Origin: an uncultured Bacteroidota bacterium
Lineage (GTDB): Bacteria; Bacteroidota; Bacteroidia; Chitinophagales; Chitinophagaceae
Direction: 5' to 3'
DNA length: 58,548 bases
Assembly: GCA_946479615.1 (NCBI GenBank)
Contig: CAMLGR010000007.1
Location: forward strand, 1-58,548
The position numbers were made by a program, and so were the translations under genes. Below are positions 1 to 8,295 of this stretch, piece by piece (within the stretch, counting starts at the first letter, position 1; each line of letters opens with the position of its first letter). The notes below the pieces were generated by a model that was not told the origin of the DNA, did not search any database, and saw only the letters and a program-made list of their open reading frames with translations.

Positions 1-1926
1 GATGGCGCATTGGCGCTATTACTCAAAAGCACAAAGTATACCGCCAATAATCCCGTACAACGTAATAAAGCATTTTTACAACTGGCGGAATTATCATTTA
101 CCAAACATCTTTACCGGCAGTCTTATAATTTCTATGATAGTCTCAATCTACAGGATGCTGTAACGATCAAAGACCCGGAAGCTATTACTGCCAGGAAAAA
201 TATACTGGCCCGTGTAGCCGGTAATCTCGAAGTCATCAGCCGGCAGGATAGTTTACAGAAACTGGCTGCTATGTCTGAAGATGACCGCAAAGACATTGTA
301 AAAAAATTAACCCGCCAGTTGCGTAAACAGCAGGGATTAAAAGAGGAACCTGCACTTACTACCGGAAGCAACCTGCCTTCTTCATCCAATCAACCGCCGC
401 CTTCTCTTTTTTCTGATAATAAAAAAGGAGAATGGTATTTCTATAATAATACTTCGCGCCAGAAAGGACTGACCGATTTCAAAAGTAAATGGGGCACCCG
501 GCCGAATGCAGATAACTGGAGACGCAGTGCTGCTTTATCTGCGGCGATCCGTACACAGGCGCAGGCAATAAAAACACAGTACCAGACAGCCACACCGGAA
601 ACGATCGATGGCGGCAGTACAGAGATCACGTTTGATAACCTGTATGATAATATTCCGCTGACACAGGAGAAATTAAAGAAATCAAATGATTCTATCCAGG
701 GCGCTATGTTTGGACTGGGTCTAGATTATATACAACAACTCGAAGATTGCAGTTCCGGTACCGAAACGTTTGAACAGTTGCGTGTACGTTTCCCTGAATT
801 TGCCAAAATGGATGAAGTGCTTTTCAATCTTTATTATTGCTATAGCAAGAATGGCGAGACAGCGAAAGCAACTGCCATCAAAGCCCTGATGAATAATAAA
901 TTTCCGATCAGTAATTTCTCTACGATTGTCAATACCGGCAAAAATCCACAAGCCAAAGGTCCGGGTGAAGAAGCGACAAAAGTTTATGAAAAGATCTATG
1001 ACCTGTTCATCGAAGGAAATTTTGCAGAAGCCATCGCCCAGAAGAAAACAGCCGATAGCATTTACAGTCATAACTACTGGACGCCGCAATTGCTTTATAT
1101 CGAAGCAGTTTATTATATAAAACAAAGAGAAGACAGTACAGCCAAAACGGTATTGAATAATATCATTTCACGTTTCTCCGGCACACCGCTTGCAGAAAAA
1201 GCGACGGTACTGCTTGATGTATTGGGCCGCCGCCAGCAGATCGAGGAAGAATTGCGCAACCTGGTGATCAATATGCCCGAAGAAGATAGTATTGCAGCTG
1301 TAACGGTAGTAGCTCCGCCTGTTACGGTTCCTGTTACCAAACCTGTCTTACCTGCCGATACCGGTATCGCTAAACCGGTGGTGAAACCAATAAAAGATTC
1401 GGTGGTCACCAAACCGGTTATACAGCCACAGGATTCAATCGTAACCAAACCTGTGGTAACGCCGCCTGTAACGATTGTACCTAAGCCAAAAACTGATTCT
1501 ACTATTACCAAACCTGTTGTTCAACCGCCTGTAGCGGCCAATGCATATGCGTTTGAACCAGATGTTCCATACTATGTAGTGATCGTACTCACTAAAGTGG
1601 ACCCGATCTTTGTCAATGAAGCAAGGAATGCATTTGCACGGCATAACCGGGATATTTATTACAATAAGATCATGGAAGCGGAACTGGTAGATATAGATGC
1701 TGAAAATAAAATGGTCATGATCAGCCCATTCAAAAATCTGCAGGAAGCACTCGATTACGTAGATCAGACACGCCCGCGTACAGCTTCCGAAATCATCCCC
1801 TGGCTTAAAGGTGGCAAATACAGTTTCTCTGTGATCACTGCACGTAACCTGGCCCTGCTGAAAGAAAACAAAGACATTGGTAAATACAGCCAGTTCCTTG
1901 AACAGCATGTGCCTGGCAAGTTTTAA
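1..1926 (+). CDS. porW: PorW/SprE-like type IX secretion TPR lipoprotein, 5' end missing
   Basis: The frame is open from the first base, so the N-terminus with its signal peptide lies outside the window; about 641 residues remain. The first two thirds are helical and TPR-like (repeated A-x-A/Y-x-L patterns). A proline-rich linker at roughly residues 430-515 repeats the word T-K-P-V many times. A compact C-terminal domain (about 520-640, beginning YYVVIVLTKVDPIF) follows; this plan is typical of PorW/SprE, a periplasmic lipoprotein needed for type IX secretion and gliding in Bacteroidota. A T9SS cargo protein is encoded at 26.2 kb, so the system is probably in use here. The next gene, a penicillin-binding protein, starts 111 bp downstream on the same strand. 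Confidence 0.8.
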   Translation, partial: DGALALLLKSTKYTANNPVQRNKAFLQLAELSFTKHLYRQSYNFYDSLNLQDAVTIKDPEAITARKNILARVAGNLEVISRQDSLQKLAAMSEDDRKDIVKKLTRQLRKQQGLKEEPALTTGSNLPSSSNQPPPSLFSDNKKGEWYFYNNTSRQKGLTDFKSKWGTRPNADNWRRSAALSAAIRTQAQAIKTQYQTATPETIDGGSTEITFDNLYDNIPLTQEKLKKSNDSIQGAMFGLGLDYIQQLEDCSSGTETFEQLRVRFPEFAKMDEVLFNLYYCYSKNGETAKATAIKALMNNKFPISNFSTIVNTGKNPQAKGPGEEATKVYEKIYDLFIEGNFAEAIAQKKTADSIYSHNYWTPQLLYIEAVYYIKQREDSTAKTVLNNIISRFSGTPLAEKATVLLDVLGRRQQIEEELRNLVINMPEEDSIAAVTVVAPPVTVPVTKPVLPADTGIAKPVVKPIKDSVVTKPVIQPQDSIVTKPVVTPPVTIVPKPKTDSTITKPVVQPPVAANAYAFEPDVPYYVVIVLTKVDPIFVNEARNAFARHNRDIYYNKIMEAELVDIDAENKMVMISPFKNLQEALDYVDQTRPRTASEIIPWLKGGKYSFSVITARNLALLKENKDIGKYSQFLEQHVPGKF

Positions 1927-2037
1927 GGCTTTATGAAAAAATTAAATGGTAAACAATAACCACACGGGTAGTATTTTCTTACTTTCGGTAGCATTTTTGA
2001 TAGTGAAATTCCGGTCATCTTCTCAACCAACAATTTT

Positions 2038-4434
2038 ATGAAAAGATCCGTTCGTATTTTCTGGCGCATCTTCTTTTTCGGATTAGGTGCTTTTATCCTG
2101 GTAGTAGTGCTGGCTAATTTCGGTGTCTTTGGCAAAATGCCATCGATCGAGGATCTGCAGAATCCTTCTATCCTGCAGGCATCGGAAGTATATGCCGAAG
2201 ATGGCACCCTGATGGGAAAGTATTACCTGGAAAACGGGAACAGGAGCATTGTCAAATACAGGGATATTTCCAAACACGTGATCAATGCATTGATCGCTAC
2301 GGAAGACAAACGTTTTTATGATCATTCCGGTATCGATGTAAAAGGTACCAGCCGTGCTATCTTTTTGCTGGGAAGCAAAGGGGGCGGCAGTACGATCACC
2401 CAACAACTGGCGCTGGCTTTGTTTAATCACCGCGCTACCAATCCTGCCAAACGCGTGATCCAAAAATTACAGGAATGGATCATTGCTATCAAACTTGAAA
2501 GAAATTTTACCAAAGAGGAGATCATTGCGATGTATCTCAATGCTGTTCCTTTTTCAGATAATGTATATGGTATACGAAATGCTTCCCGCACTTTTTTTCA
2601 GAAAGAGCCCGATCGCTTGAATGTGGAAGAAGCCGCCTTACTGGTTGGTATGATCAATGGTCCGGGCATCTTCAACCCGCGACGTAATGCAAAAGCCTCG
2701 CTCGACCGCCGCAATCTCGTGATCAGCCGGATGGCGGAAAATAATAACATCACCGATGCAGAAGCCACACGTTTGAAAGCCCTGCCGATCGTATTGAACT
2801 ACCGGAAGATGGATGAGAACACCGGCTATGCACCTTATTTCCGCGAAGTATTGAAAGATGAAGTAAGACAAGCGCTCAAAGGAGTAGAAAAACCGAATGG
2901 CGACAGTTATAATATTTACCAGGATGGATTGAAAATTTATACAACTATCAATCCCCGCATGCAGGAGTATGCGGAAGAAGCCGTGGCGCTGCAATTGCCC
3001 ACCCTTCAACGCAACCTGAATGCAATGTCTTATATAAAAAATGGCAAGGTCTGGAAAGAGCATGAGAATGTACTCGAAGCGGCCATGAAACAGAGTGACC
3101 GCTGGAAAAACCTGGCCGATGATGGATTGAGTGATAAAGAGATCAAAGCCAGTTTTTATAAAAAAGTACCGATGAAAGTCTTTGCCTGGAATGCCAACCG
3201 GGAAAAAGATACGGTCATGACACCCTATGATTCGATCAAGTATCATCGCCAGATGGTGCAGACGGCTTTCATGGTCATGGATCCTGTTACCGGTGAAGTC
3301 CGCGCCTGGGTAGGTGGCATTAATTTCAAAACATACAAATTCGATCACGCAAACCTGAATACCAAAAGACAGGTAGGTTCTTCTATCAAACCATTGTTGT
3401 ATACACAGGCAATGGAAGAAAGAGGATTTACTCCTGAAACGGAAGTGATCGACCAGCAACAGGATTTCGGGCATGGCAGACTGGTTCCTGCTACGACCAG
3501 GAGTTGTACAGGGCGTACTATGACTATGGCTTCGGCCCTTGCATTTTCAAAGAACTGTGCCAGTGCTTATATCATGAAACAGGTGGGACCCGAACAGTTT
3601 GCTGATTTCCTTTCGCGTGTAAATATCCCTACCAAAGTAGAGCCGAACCCATCGATCGCATTGGGAGCCTGTGAGCTTTCCCTGTTTGAAATGATGTGGG
3701 GCTATAGCATTTTTGCAGGTCGTGGTTTTTCTACCAAACCTTATTATATTTCCCGTATCGAGGACCGTAATGGAAATATCATCAAGCAATTCGATTTCAG
3801 TGCTAACCGTAAAGAAGTGATCAGTGAAGTAACCGCGTATAAAATGGCGCGGATGATGGAAGGAACGGTTACGATTGGTACAGCCGCAGGACTAATGGGT
3901 CGTTTGGGCGCTGCTGAAATGGCTGGTAAAACAGGTACCACCAACGATAACTCCGATGCCTGGTTCATGGGCTATACGCCCCAGTTACTGGCAGGCGCCT
4001 GGGTCGGTTGTGATGATCGCTTTATCCGCAATGAAGGTGCCGGTGGTTTTGGTGGCGCTGCTGCCAGGCCGATCTGGGAAGCATTTTTCAAGAAAGTATA
4101 TGCTGATAAAACATTGGGAATCGATAAAGCTACCCGGTTTGTACAACCGGTAGCTATGGAAAACGGACCCAGCCTGGCCGATCCTGAACAATGGGTGGAT
4201 CCTAACCTGAAGCCAGGTGCAGAAGGTGATGACCCTACGGTAACACCAGATGATTATTTGAATAATAATTATATCGGCCCGGAATCGAAACCGGTAATCG
4301 AAGATGAACCGATGACAAAGAAAGATACCCAGCAAAAAAAAACAACTGAAAAACCGATTGGCGCTCCGGCAGATCAGCCCCAGAAAAAGAAAGGTTTCTT
4401 CAACAGGATTTTTGGCGGAAAGAAAGATAAATAA
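2038..4434 (+). CDS. Class A penicillin-binding protein (transglycosylase/transpeptidase, PBP1A type)
   Basis: A 798-residue bifunctional peptidoglycan synthase anchored in the inner membrane by one N-terminal helix (about residues 8-30). The GT51 transglycosylase domain follows, with catalytic Glu89 in the motif ATEDKRFYDHSG and the GGSTITQQLA motif. The transpeptidase domain has Ser448 in SSIK, an SKN motif (SKNCASAYI), and KTGTT near residue 631. All key residues of both activities are present. The C-terminal 70 residues are charged and lysine-rich (KKDTQQKKTTEKP...KKKGFF), a common low-complexity tail. A promoter-like TACTTTCG lies at 1980-1987, one base from the Bacteroidota -7 consensus, but no clear -33 box was found at 19 nt spacing. 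Size and domain order are normal. Confidence 0.95.
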   Translation: MKRSVRIFWRIFFFGLGAFILVVVLANFGVFGKMPSIEDLQNPSILQASEVYAEDGTLMGKYYLENGNRSIVKYRDISKHVINALIATEDKRFYDHSGIDVKGTSRAIFLLGSKGGGSTITQQLALALFNHRATNPAKRVIQKLQEWIIAIKLERNFTKEEIIAMYLNAVPFSDNVYGIRNASRTFFQKEPDRLNVEEAALLVGMINGPGIFNPRRNAKASLDRRNLVISRMAENNNITDAEATRLKALPIVLNYRKMDENTGYAPYFREVLKDEVRQALKGVEKPNGDSYNIYQDGLKIYTTINPRMQEYAEEAVALQLPTLQRNLNAMSYIKNGKVWKEHENVLEAAMKQSDRWKNLADDGLSDKEIKASFYKKVPMKVFAWNANREKDTVMTPYDSIKYHRQMVQTAFMVMDPVTGEVRAWVGGINFKTYKFDHANLNTKRQVGSSIKPLLYTQAMEERGFTPETEVIDQQQDFGHGRLVPATTRSCTGRTMTMASALAFSKNCASAYIMKQVGPEQFADFLSRVNIPTKVEPNPSIALGACELSLFEMMWGYSIFAGRGFSTKPYYISRIEDRNGNIIKQFDFSANRKEVISEVTAYKMARMMEGTVTIGTAAGLMGRLGAAEMAGKTGTTNDNSDAWFMGYTPQLLAGAWVGCDDRFIRNEGAGGFGGAAARPIWEAFFKKVYADKTLGIDKATRFVQPVAMENGPSLADPEQWVDPNLKPGAEGDDPTVTPDDYLNNNYIGPESKPVIEDEPMTKKDTQQKKTTEKPIGAPADQPQKKKGFFNRIFGGKKDK

Positions 4435-4501
4435 GAAGGAATCTTCTTTTGAAATGGTGGATTATTAAAATAGTATTATCTTAAGACTAAACACTGCGCT
4501 T

Positions 4502-4858
4502 ATGAAATACTTGTTTCTACTGATCACAGTAGCGGCTATGCAAACTGCATCTGCACAGGATACCAGGTATATGGATCTGCTGAAAACATACAAGAAGCCT
4601 TCTGCTATCAATCCATTGTTACCAAAATTCGAAGCCCTGCGCAGGAAAGCTCAACCTTTTGTATTCAACACTAATAATCAATCACGGGAGAAATTGCTGG
4701 CGGTACTTTCGAATGGTACGAAAGTATATGCGCTTCCACAGGATCATATGCCTTGCCTGAAACCTGATATGAGCCAGTTCAATATGCCGGATGCCGGCAG
4801 GAATGTAACTATCTATCGCTATCCTGAAAAAGGATCTATTCCTAATCCGGAAATGTGA
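4502..4858 (+). CDS. Small secreted protein of unknown function
   Basis: A 118-residue protein with a clear signal peptide (MKYLFLLITVAAMQTASAQ, cleavage after AxA-Q typical of Bacteroidota exported proteins). The mature part is about 100 residues, basic in the first half, with one Cys and a short C-terminal IYRYPEKGSIPNPEM segment. I do not recognise the family. It follows the penicillin-binding protein by 67 bp on the same strand and might be co-transcribed. Its stop codon is followed directly by the palindrome cluster at 4880. Confidence 0.65.
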   Translation: MKYLFLLITVAAMQTASAQDTRYMDLLKTYKKPSAINPLLPKFEALRRKAQPFVFNTNNQSREKLLAVLSNGTKVYALPQDHMPCLKPDMSQFNMPDAGRNVTIYRYPEKGSIPNPEM

Positions 4859-4879
4859 TTCAGGCTGATTTTCTCTACT

Positions 4880-5380
4880 CATCGGGGTCGCTTCGCAGAA
4901 CCCGCTGGGACATCTCACTAATCTTCGAACACCGTAGTCGCAGGCTTAGTAACGGTATAAATTGCAGCACCCAACAAATGTCCCATCAGGGTCTGCGGAG
5001 CGACCCTGATGAATCAGTTTTTACAACCTGTTCTATTTTCCGGAGACTTGTTTTATATAGATAAGACTTCCCCTACTCATCGGGGTCGCTTCGCAGACCC
5101 CGATGGGACATCACACCATAGTCGCAGTTCATTTTTCATGACGTTGTTAGTACAAGAAAATATACCGGTAACTCAGATCGACCGAATAAAAACGATGTAA
5201 ACTTCAGCATTCAACAGATGTCCCATCAGGATCTGCGGAGCGACCCTGATGAATCAGTATTTACAACTTATTTTACTTTGGGAAGGCTTATATAGATTTT
5301 CTCTACTCATCGGGGTCGCTTCGCAGACCCCGATGGGGCATCTCATTAATCTTCGAACACCGTAGTCGCAGACCCTGATG
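4880..5380. repeat. Cluster of five REP-like 28-bp palindromes
   Basis: Five copies of a 28-bp palindrome lie at 4880-4907, 4984-5011, 5078-5105, 5224-5251 and 5308-5335, with a half copy near 5366-5380. The core form is CATCGGGGTC, loop GCTTCGCA, then GACCCCGATG; copies 2 and 4 have CATCAGGGTC with the loop reading TGCGGAGC, the other way round. The loop orientation alternates along the cluster. Flanks are shared too: GAATCAGT-ttttacaac follows copies 2 and 4, and ATCTTCGAACACCGTAGTCGCAG follows copies 1 and 5. The same palindrome forms a tandem array at 46974-47329. The 632-bp spacer between the small secreted gene and DUF3276 holds no convincing gene. Confidence 0.85.
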
Positions 5381-5445
5381 AGACCACCCACTATAGTCAC
5401 AGACCCACTGAGATAGAAATCTTTTATCATGTACAGCCAAAAAAA

Positions 5446-5465
5446 ATGCTCCGTCTCCGGAGCAT
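5446..5465 (-). terminator. Rho-independent terminator of the DUF3276 gene
   Basis: Perfect 8-bp arms ATGCTCCG/CGGAGCAT with a 4-nt loop, followed on the minus strand by a run of T. It sits 26 bp past the stop codon of the minus-strand gene at 5491. Confidence 0.85.
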
Positions 5466-5490
5466 CATTGCAAAGAATAAATTTATTGGG

Positions 5491-5937
5491 TTACCATTTA
5501 TCTACTTCTTCATTGTGTGAAGCTGTAACGGTAGCAGGTGCAGGAGTGTTTATTTCCACTTCTACATCAGCGGAAGCTGTTTCATCTGCTGCCGATGATG
5601 ATGCTTCATTCACCACTACCGATTCGCCGTCGTTATCGGCGGCTACTTCGTCATGGTTGTAAGCATCAAAATTGAAATCAGGCATCAACTCTGTTTTTAC
5701 ATAGTCAACAGCTTCATTCAATGCTTTAATAAATTTGTTGAAATCTTCTTTGTATAAAAAGACTTTATGCCTGTCGTATCCATTATCATCAAAGCGTTTA
5801 CGGCTTTCAGTAATGGTCAGGTAATAGTCGTTACCGCGGGTAGCCCTTACATCAAAGAAATACGTGCGTCTTTTTCCTGCACGGATTCTTTTACTGTAGA
5901 TGCTTTCCATTTTTTTATCGTTGTTCTCGTACGCCAC
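5491..5937 (-). CDS. DUF3276 (PUR-alpha-like) nucleic-acid-binding protein
   Basis: A 148-residue protein whose N-terminal 85 residues (KRIRAGKRRTYFFDVRATRG...DYYLTITESRKRF...HKVFLYKEDFNKFIKAL) match the PUR-alpha-like DUF3276 family of Bacteroidota, thought to bind single-stranded DNA or RNA. The C-terminal 50 residues are acidic and low in complexity (Asp, Glu, Ala, Ser, Val), as in many family members. It has its own near-perfect promoter (5986-6016) and terminator (5446-5465), so it forms a single-gene unit. The exact cellular role is not known to me. Confidence 0.85.
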   Translation of the reverse strand: MAYENNDKKMESIYSKRIRAGKRRTYFFDVRATRGNDYYLTITESRKRFDDNGYDRHKVFLYKEDFNKFIKALNEAVDYVKTELMPDFNFDAYNHDEVAADNDGESVVVNEASSSAADETASADVEVEINTPAPATVTASHNEEVDKW

Positions 5938-5985
5938 GTTTGTTGTTTTTGCGTTTATAATTAAGGCTGGCTTTTTATGAAGTTA

Positions 5986-6016
5986 CAAATATAGAGATGT
6001 TTTCGAAACAGCCAAA
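5986..6016 (-). promoter_or_regulatory. Bacteroidota promoter of the DUF3276 gene
   Basis: On the minus strand TTTG (6016-6013), exactly 19 nt, then TATATTTG (5993-5986) matches the Bacteroidota primary-sigma consensus TTTG-N19-TAnnTTTG at every fixed base. The start codon lies about 48 nt downstream, leaving a normal leader. This is a useful internal reference for judging other promoters in the window. Confidence 0.8.
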
Positions 6017-6092
6017 AGAGAGTGGACTTTCCCGAAAAATCCTTCTTTCCTTCTTTATGCAGCATTGGCACAGGGTGACCGATCGGCTGAAA

Positions 6093-7925
6093 TCAAGTCT
6101 CACGCTCGGTTTCCTGCTGCCGGGCATACAATGCTGCATAGAAACCCGTGCTGTTTGATAACAGTTGTTGGTGCGTCCCCTGCTCCACTATTTCACCGTC
6201 TTCCAGTACAACAATCTTATCAAAATGAAGCAACGAAAAAATACGATGTGTAATGATAACGGCTGTTTTGCCCTGCAAATACTCATTAAGATTAGCAATA
6301 ATCTCTTTCTCTGTTTTGGCATCCACGGCACTCAGGCAATCATCAAAAATGATCATACCCGGATCTTTGACCAACGCTCTTGCAATAGAGATACGTTGCT
6401 TTTGCCCCCCGCTCAACGTAACACCCCGCTCCCCGATCATTGTATTATAACCCTCTGAAAACCTTGTAATCTCATTATGTACACAAGCCTGCCGGGCGGC
6501 TTTTTCCACGTCAACAGTTGCCTGCTGGCTGATGCCAAAACGAATGTTATTGGCAACAGTATCACTGAACAGGAATACATCCTGCGGCACGTAACTGACC
6601 TGCTCACGCAGTGCCTTAAGGTCTATTTTTTGAATATCATGACCATCCAGTTCTATCCTGCCTCCTGATACATCATACATCCTCAGGAGTAGTTGTGCGA
6701 CAGTTGTCTTGCCGCTACCGGTACGACCAACGATCGCTATTTTCTCCCCTTTGCTGATACCCAGGTTAAAACCATTCAGAGCCTGGATACCGGTATCGGG
6801 ATAAACAAAATCGACATTCTCAAACTTTATATCTCCCTGCACCTTGATGATTGTTGCACTCCTGGCTTCACGAATACCAGGATCGGTACTTAAAAATTCA
6901 TTGATCCGTTTCTGTGAAGCCGCTGCACGTTGGATCATACTTGCCGTCAACCCGATAGCACTGACCGGGAATGTCAACATATTAATATACATAACAAATT
7001 CAACAATAGTTCCTAACTGCATATTATGTGTGCCATGTATATAGTATAAGCCGCCGATCATGATGGTAAACAAAGTGCTCAACCCGATCAGCAGGGTAAT
7101 GGAAGGAAAATAAATAGCTTCCACCCTTGCCAGCCCGATCGCATTCTTACGATACTCTTCACTGTTACGCGTAAAAAAGCCAAGCATCGCTTTTTCCTGT
7201 ACAAATGATTTGATCACCCTGATACCGGAATAGGATTCCTGCGCATTCGTAGTCAGATCAGAAAGAGAAGCCTGTATACGCTCGCTTTTCCTATTGATAG
7301 TGGTATTGACAAAATAAATAGCCACCGCCAGTATCGGCAATGGAGCGAGCACATACAATGTAAGTAATTTATCACGGTTATACATGGCAAATACAGCCAG
7401 TGCAATAACAGCAATCAGGTTGACCAGGTACATAATGGCTGGCCCCGTATACATACGTACACGGCTCACATCTTCGGCAATACGGTTCATCAGGTCGCCG
7501 GTACTGTTTCTTTTATAAAAGGCCGCATCGAGATGCTGGTAATGGTTATAGATCTCGTTCTTCTGCTGGTATTCGATATGACGGCTCATGACAATAATGG
7601 TCTGTCGCATCAGGAACAGAAAGAACCCGCGAAGGAGTGCCAGCACCAGGATGATCAGTCCGCACAAAGCCACTACCCTTTTCCAGGAATAAGAAGGACT
7701 TGATACTGAAGAAATGAATTTTTGTACCAGTGGATCATATCCCAGCGTATGAGCACTGCTGGCTTTATAATGCGGTAATTTTTGCTGTACATAATCGATT
7801 ACAAAACCAGTGATCTGCGGTGTAAGTACGTTAAAGTAGTTTGATAAGAATATGAACAATATCCCAACTCCTAACCTGACACGGTATTTCCAGAAATATT
7901 TATGAACGACCCTGAGATGCTTCAA
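6093..7925 (-). CDS. ABC exporter, fused membrane and ATPase domains (MsbA/MdlB type)
   Basis: A 610-residue half-transporter. The N-terminal type I exporter membrane domain has about six helices (residues 15-320). The ATPase domain has Walker A GRTGSGKTT, signature LSGGQKQR and Walker B MIIFDDCLSAVD. The residue after the Walker B Asp is Asp rather than the usual catalytic Glu, as in MdlA/MdlB-like transporters. It probably works as a homodimer or with a partner not in this window; the substrate (lipid, peptide or drug) cannot be told. The best start is TTG at 7925, because no ATG lies close enough to include the first helix. A TAATTTCG box lies just upstream on the minus strand, near 7943-7950. 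Confidence 0.9.
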   Translation of the reverse strand: MKHLRVVHKYFWKYRVRLGVGILFIFLSNYFNVLTPQITGFVIDYVQQKLPHYKASSAHTLGYDPLVQKFISSVSSPSYSWKRVVALCGLIILVLALLRGFFLFLMRQTIIVMSRHIEYQQKNEIYNHYQHLDAAFYKRNSTGDLMNRIAEDVSRVRMYTGPAIMYLVNLIAVIALAVFAMYNRDKLLTLYVLAPLPILAVAIYFVNTTINRKSERIQASLSDLTTNAQESYSGIRVIKSFVQEKAMLGFFTRNSEEYRKNAIGLARVEAIYFPSITLLIGLSTLFTIMIGGLYYIHGTHNMQLGTIVEFVMYINMLTFPVSAIGLTASMIQRAAASQKRINEFLSTDPGIREARSATIIKVQGDIKFENVDFVYPDTGIQALNGFNLGISKGEKIAIVGRTGSGKTTVAQLLLRMYDVSGGRIELDGHDIQKIDLKALREQVSYVPQDVFLFSDTVANNIRFGISQQATVDVEKAARQACVHNEITRFSEGYNTMIGERGVTLSGGQKQRISIARALVKDPGMIIFDDCLSAVDAKTEKEIIANLNEYLQGKTAVIITHRIFSLLHFDKIVVLEDGEIVEQGTHQQLLSNSTGFYAALYARQQETERET

Positions 7926-7990
7926 TGAGGAATTTTAAGGCGAAATTATGGGTTTTGGGGGAGTTGGAGGAGGAGTTGCTTCAGCAGGAA

Positions 7991-8242
7991 GAATGGAACA
8001 CGGATGGCACGGATGAACGGATGTAATTCGAATCCTGGACAAAAGAAAAGGGAAATCCATTTTATATCCGTCCATCCACCTCTATCCGTGTTCTATTTTC
8101 TATCCTGGTATATTTCCTTCAGCGGACGAATGGGAACACAGATTAGACGGATGAACGGATGTAATCCGGATCCTGGACAAAAAGAAAAAGGAAATCCATT
8201 TTATATCCGTCCATCCGTGGTGCCATCCGTGTTCCATTCTTC
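7991..8242. repeat. ACGGAT-family inverted repeat, two tandem copies
   Basis: Two related units of about 110 bp (7991-8100 and 8131-8242) fill most of the 370-bp gap between the ABC exporter and the glycosyltransferase. Each begins with a version of GGAACACGGAT and ends with its reverse complement, ATCCGTGTTCC or similar, so each could fold into a long imperfect hairpin. The interiors are also shared (AATCCTGGACAAAA, AAATCCATTTTATATCCGTC). Relatives occur near 33.6, 35.5 and 39.6 kb. Confidence 0.85.
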
Positions 8243-8295
8243 AATTACATGAACCAGCGGCAACCCTTTTTGACATATTTCCTATTAGCAATGAA

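Noticed and set aside
4855..5200. Open frames inside the palindrome cluster
   Set aside because: They are made of repeat sequence (HRGRFADPDG-type translations of the palindrome) and have no ribosome site or protein character.
4880..5380. CRISPR array as the explanation of the spaced palindromes
   Set aside because: Spacers are conserved rather than unique, the units are palindromes with flipping loops, and no cas gene is present. The same applies to 46974-47329.
6093..7925. Loss of the ABC exporter's catalytic Glu as a sign of inactivity
   Set aside because: Asp at this position is usual in MdlA/MdlB-like exporters and the other ATPase motifs are complete.
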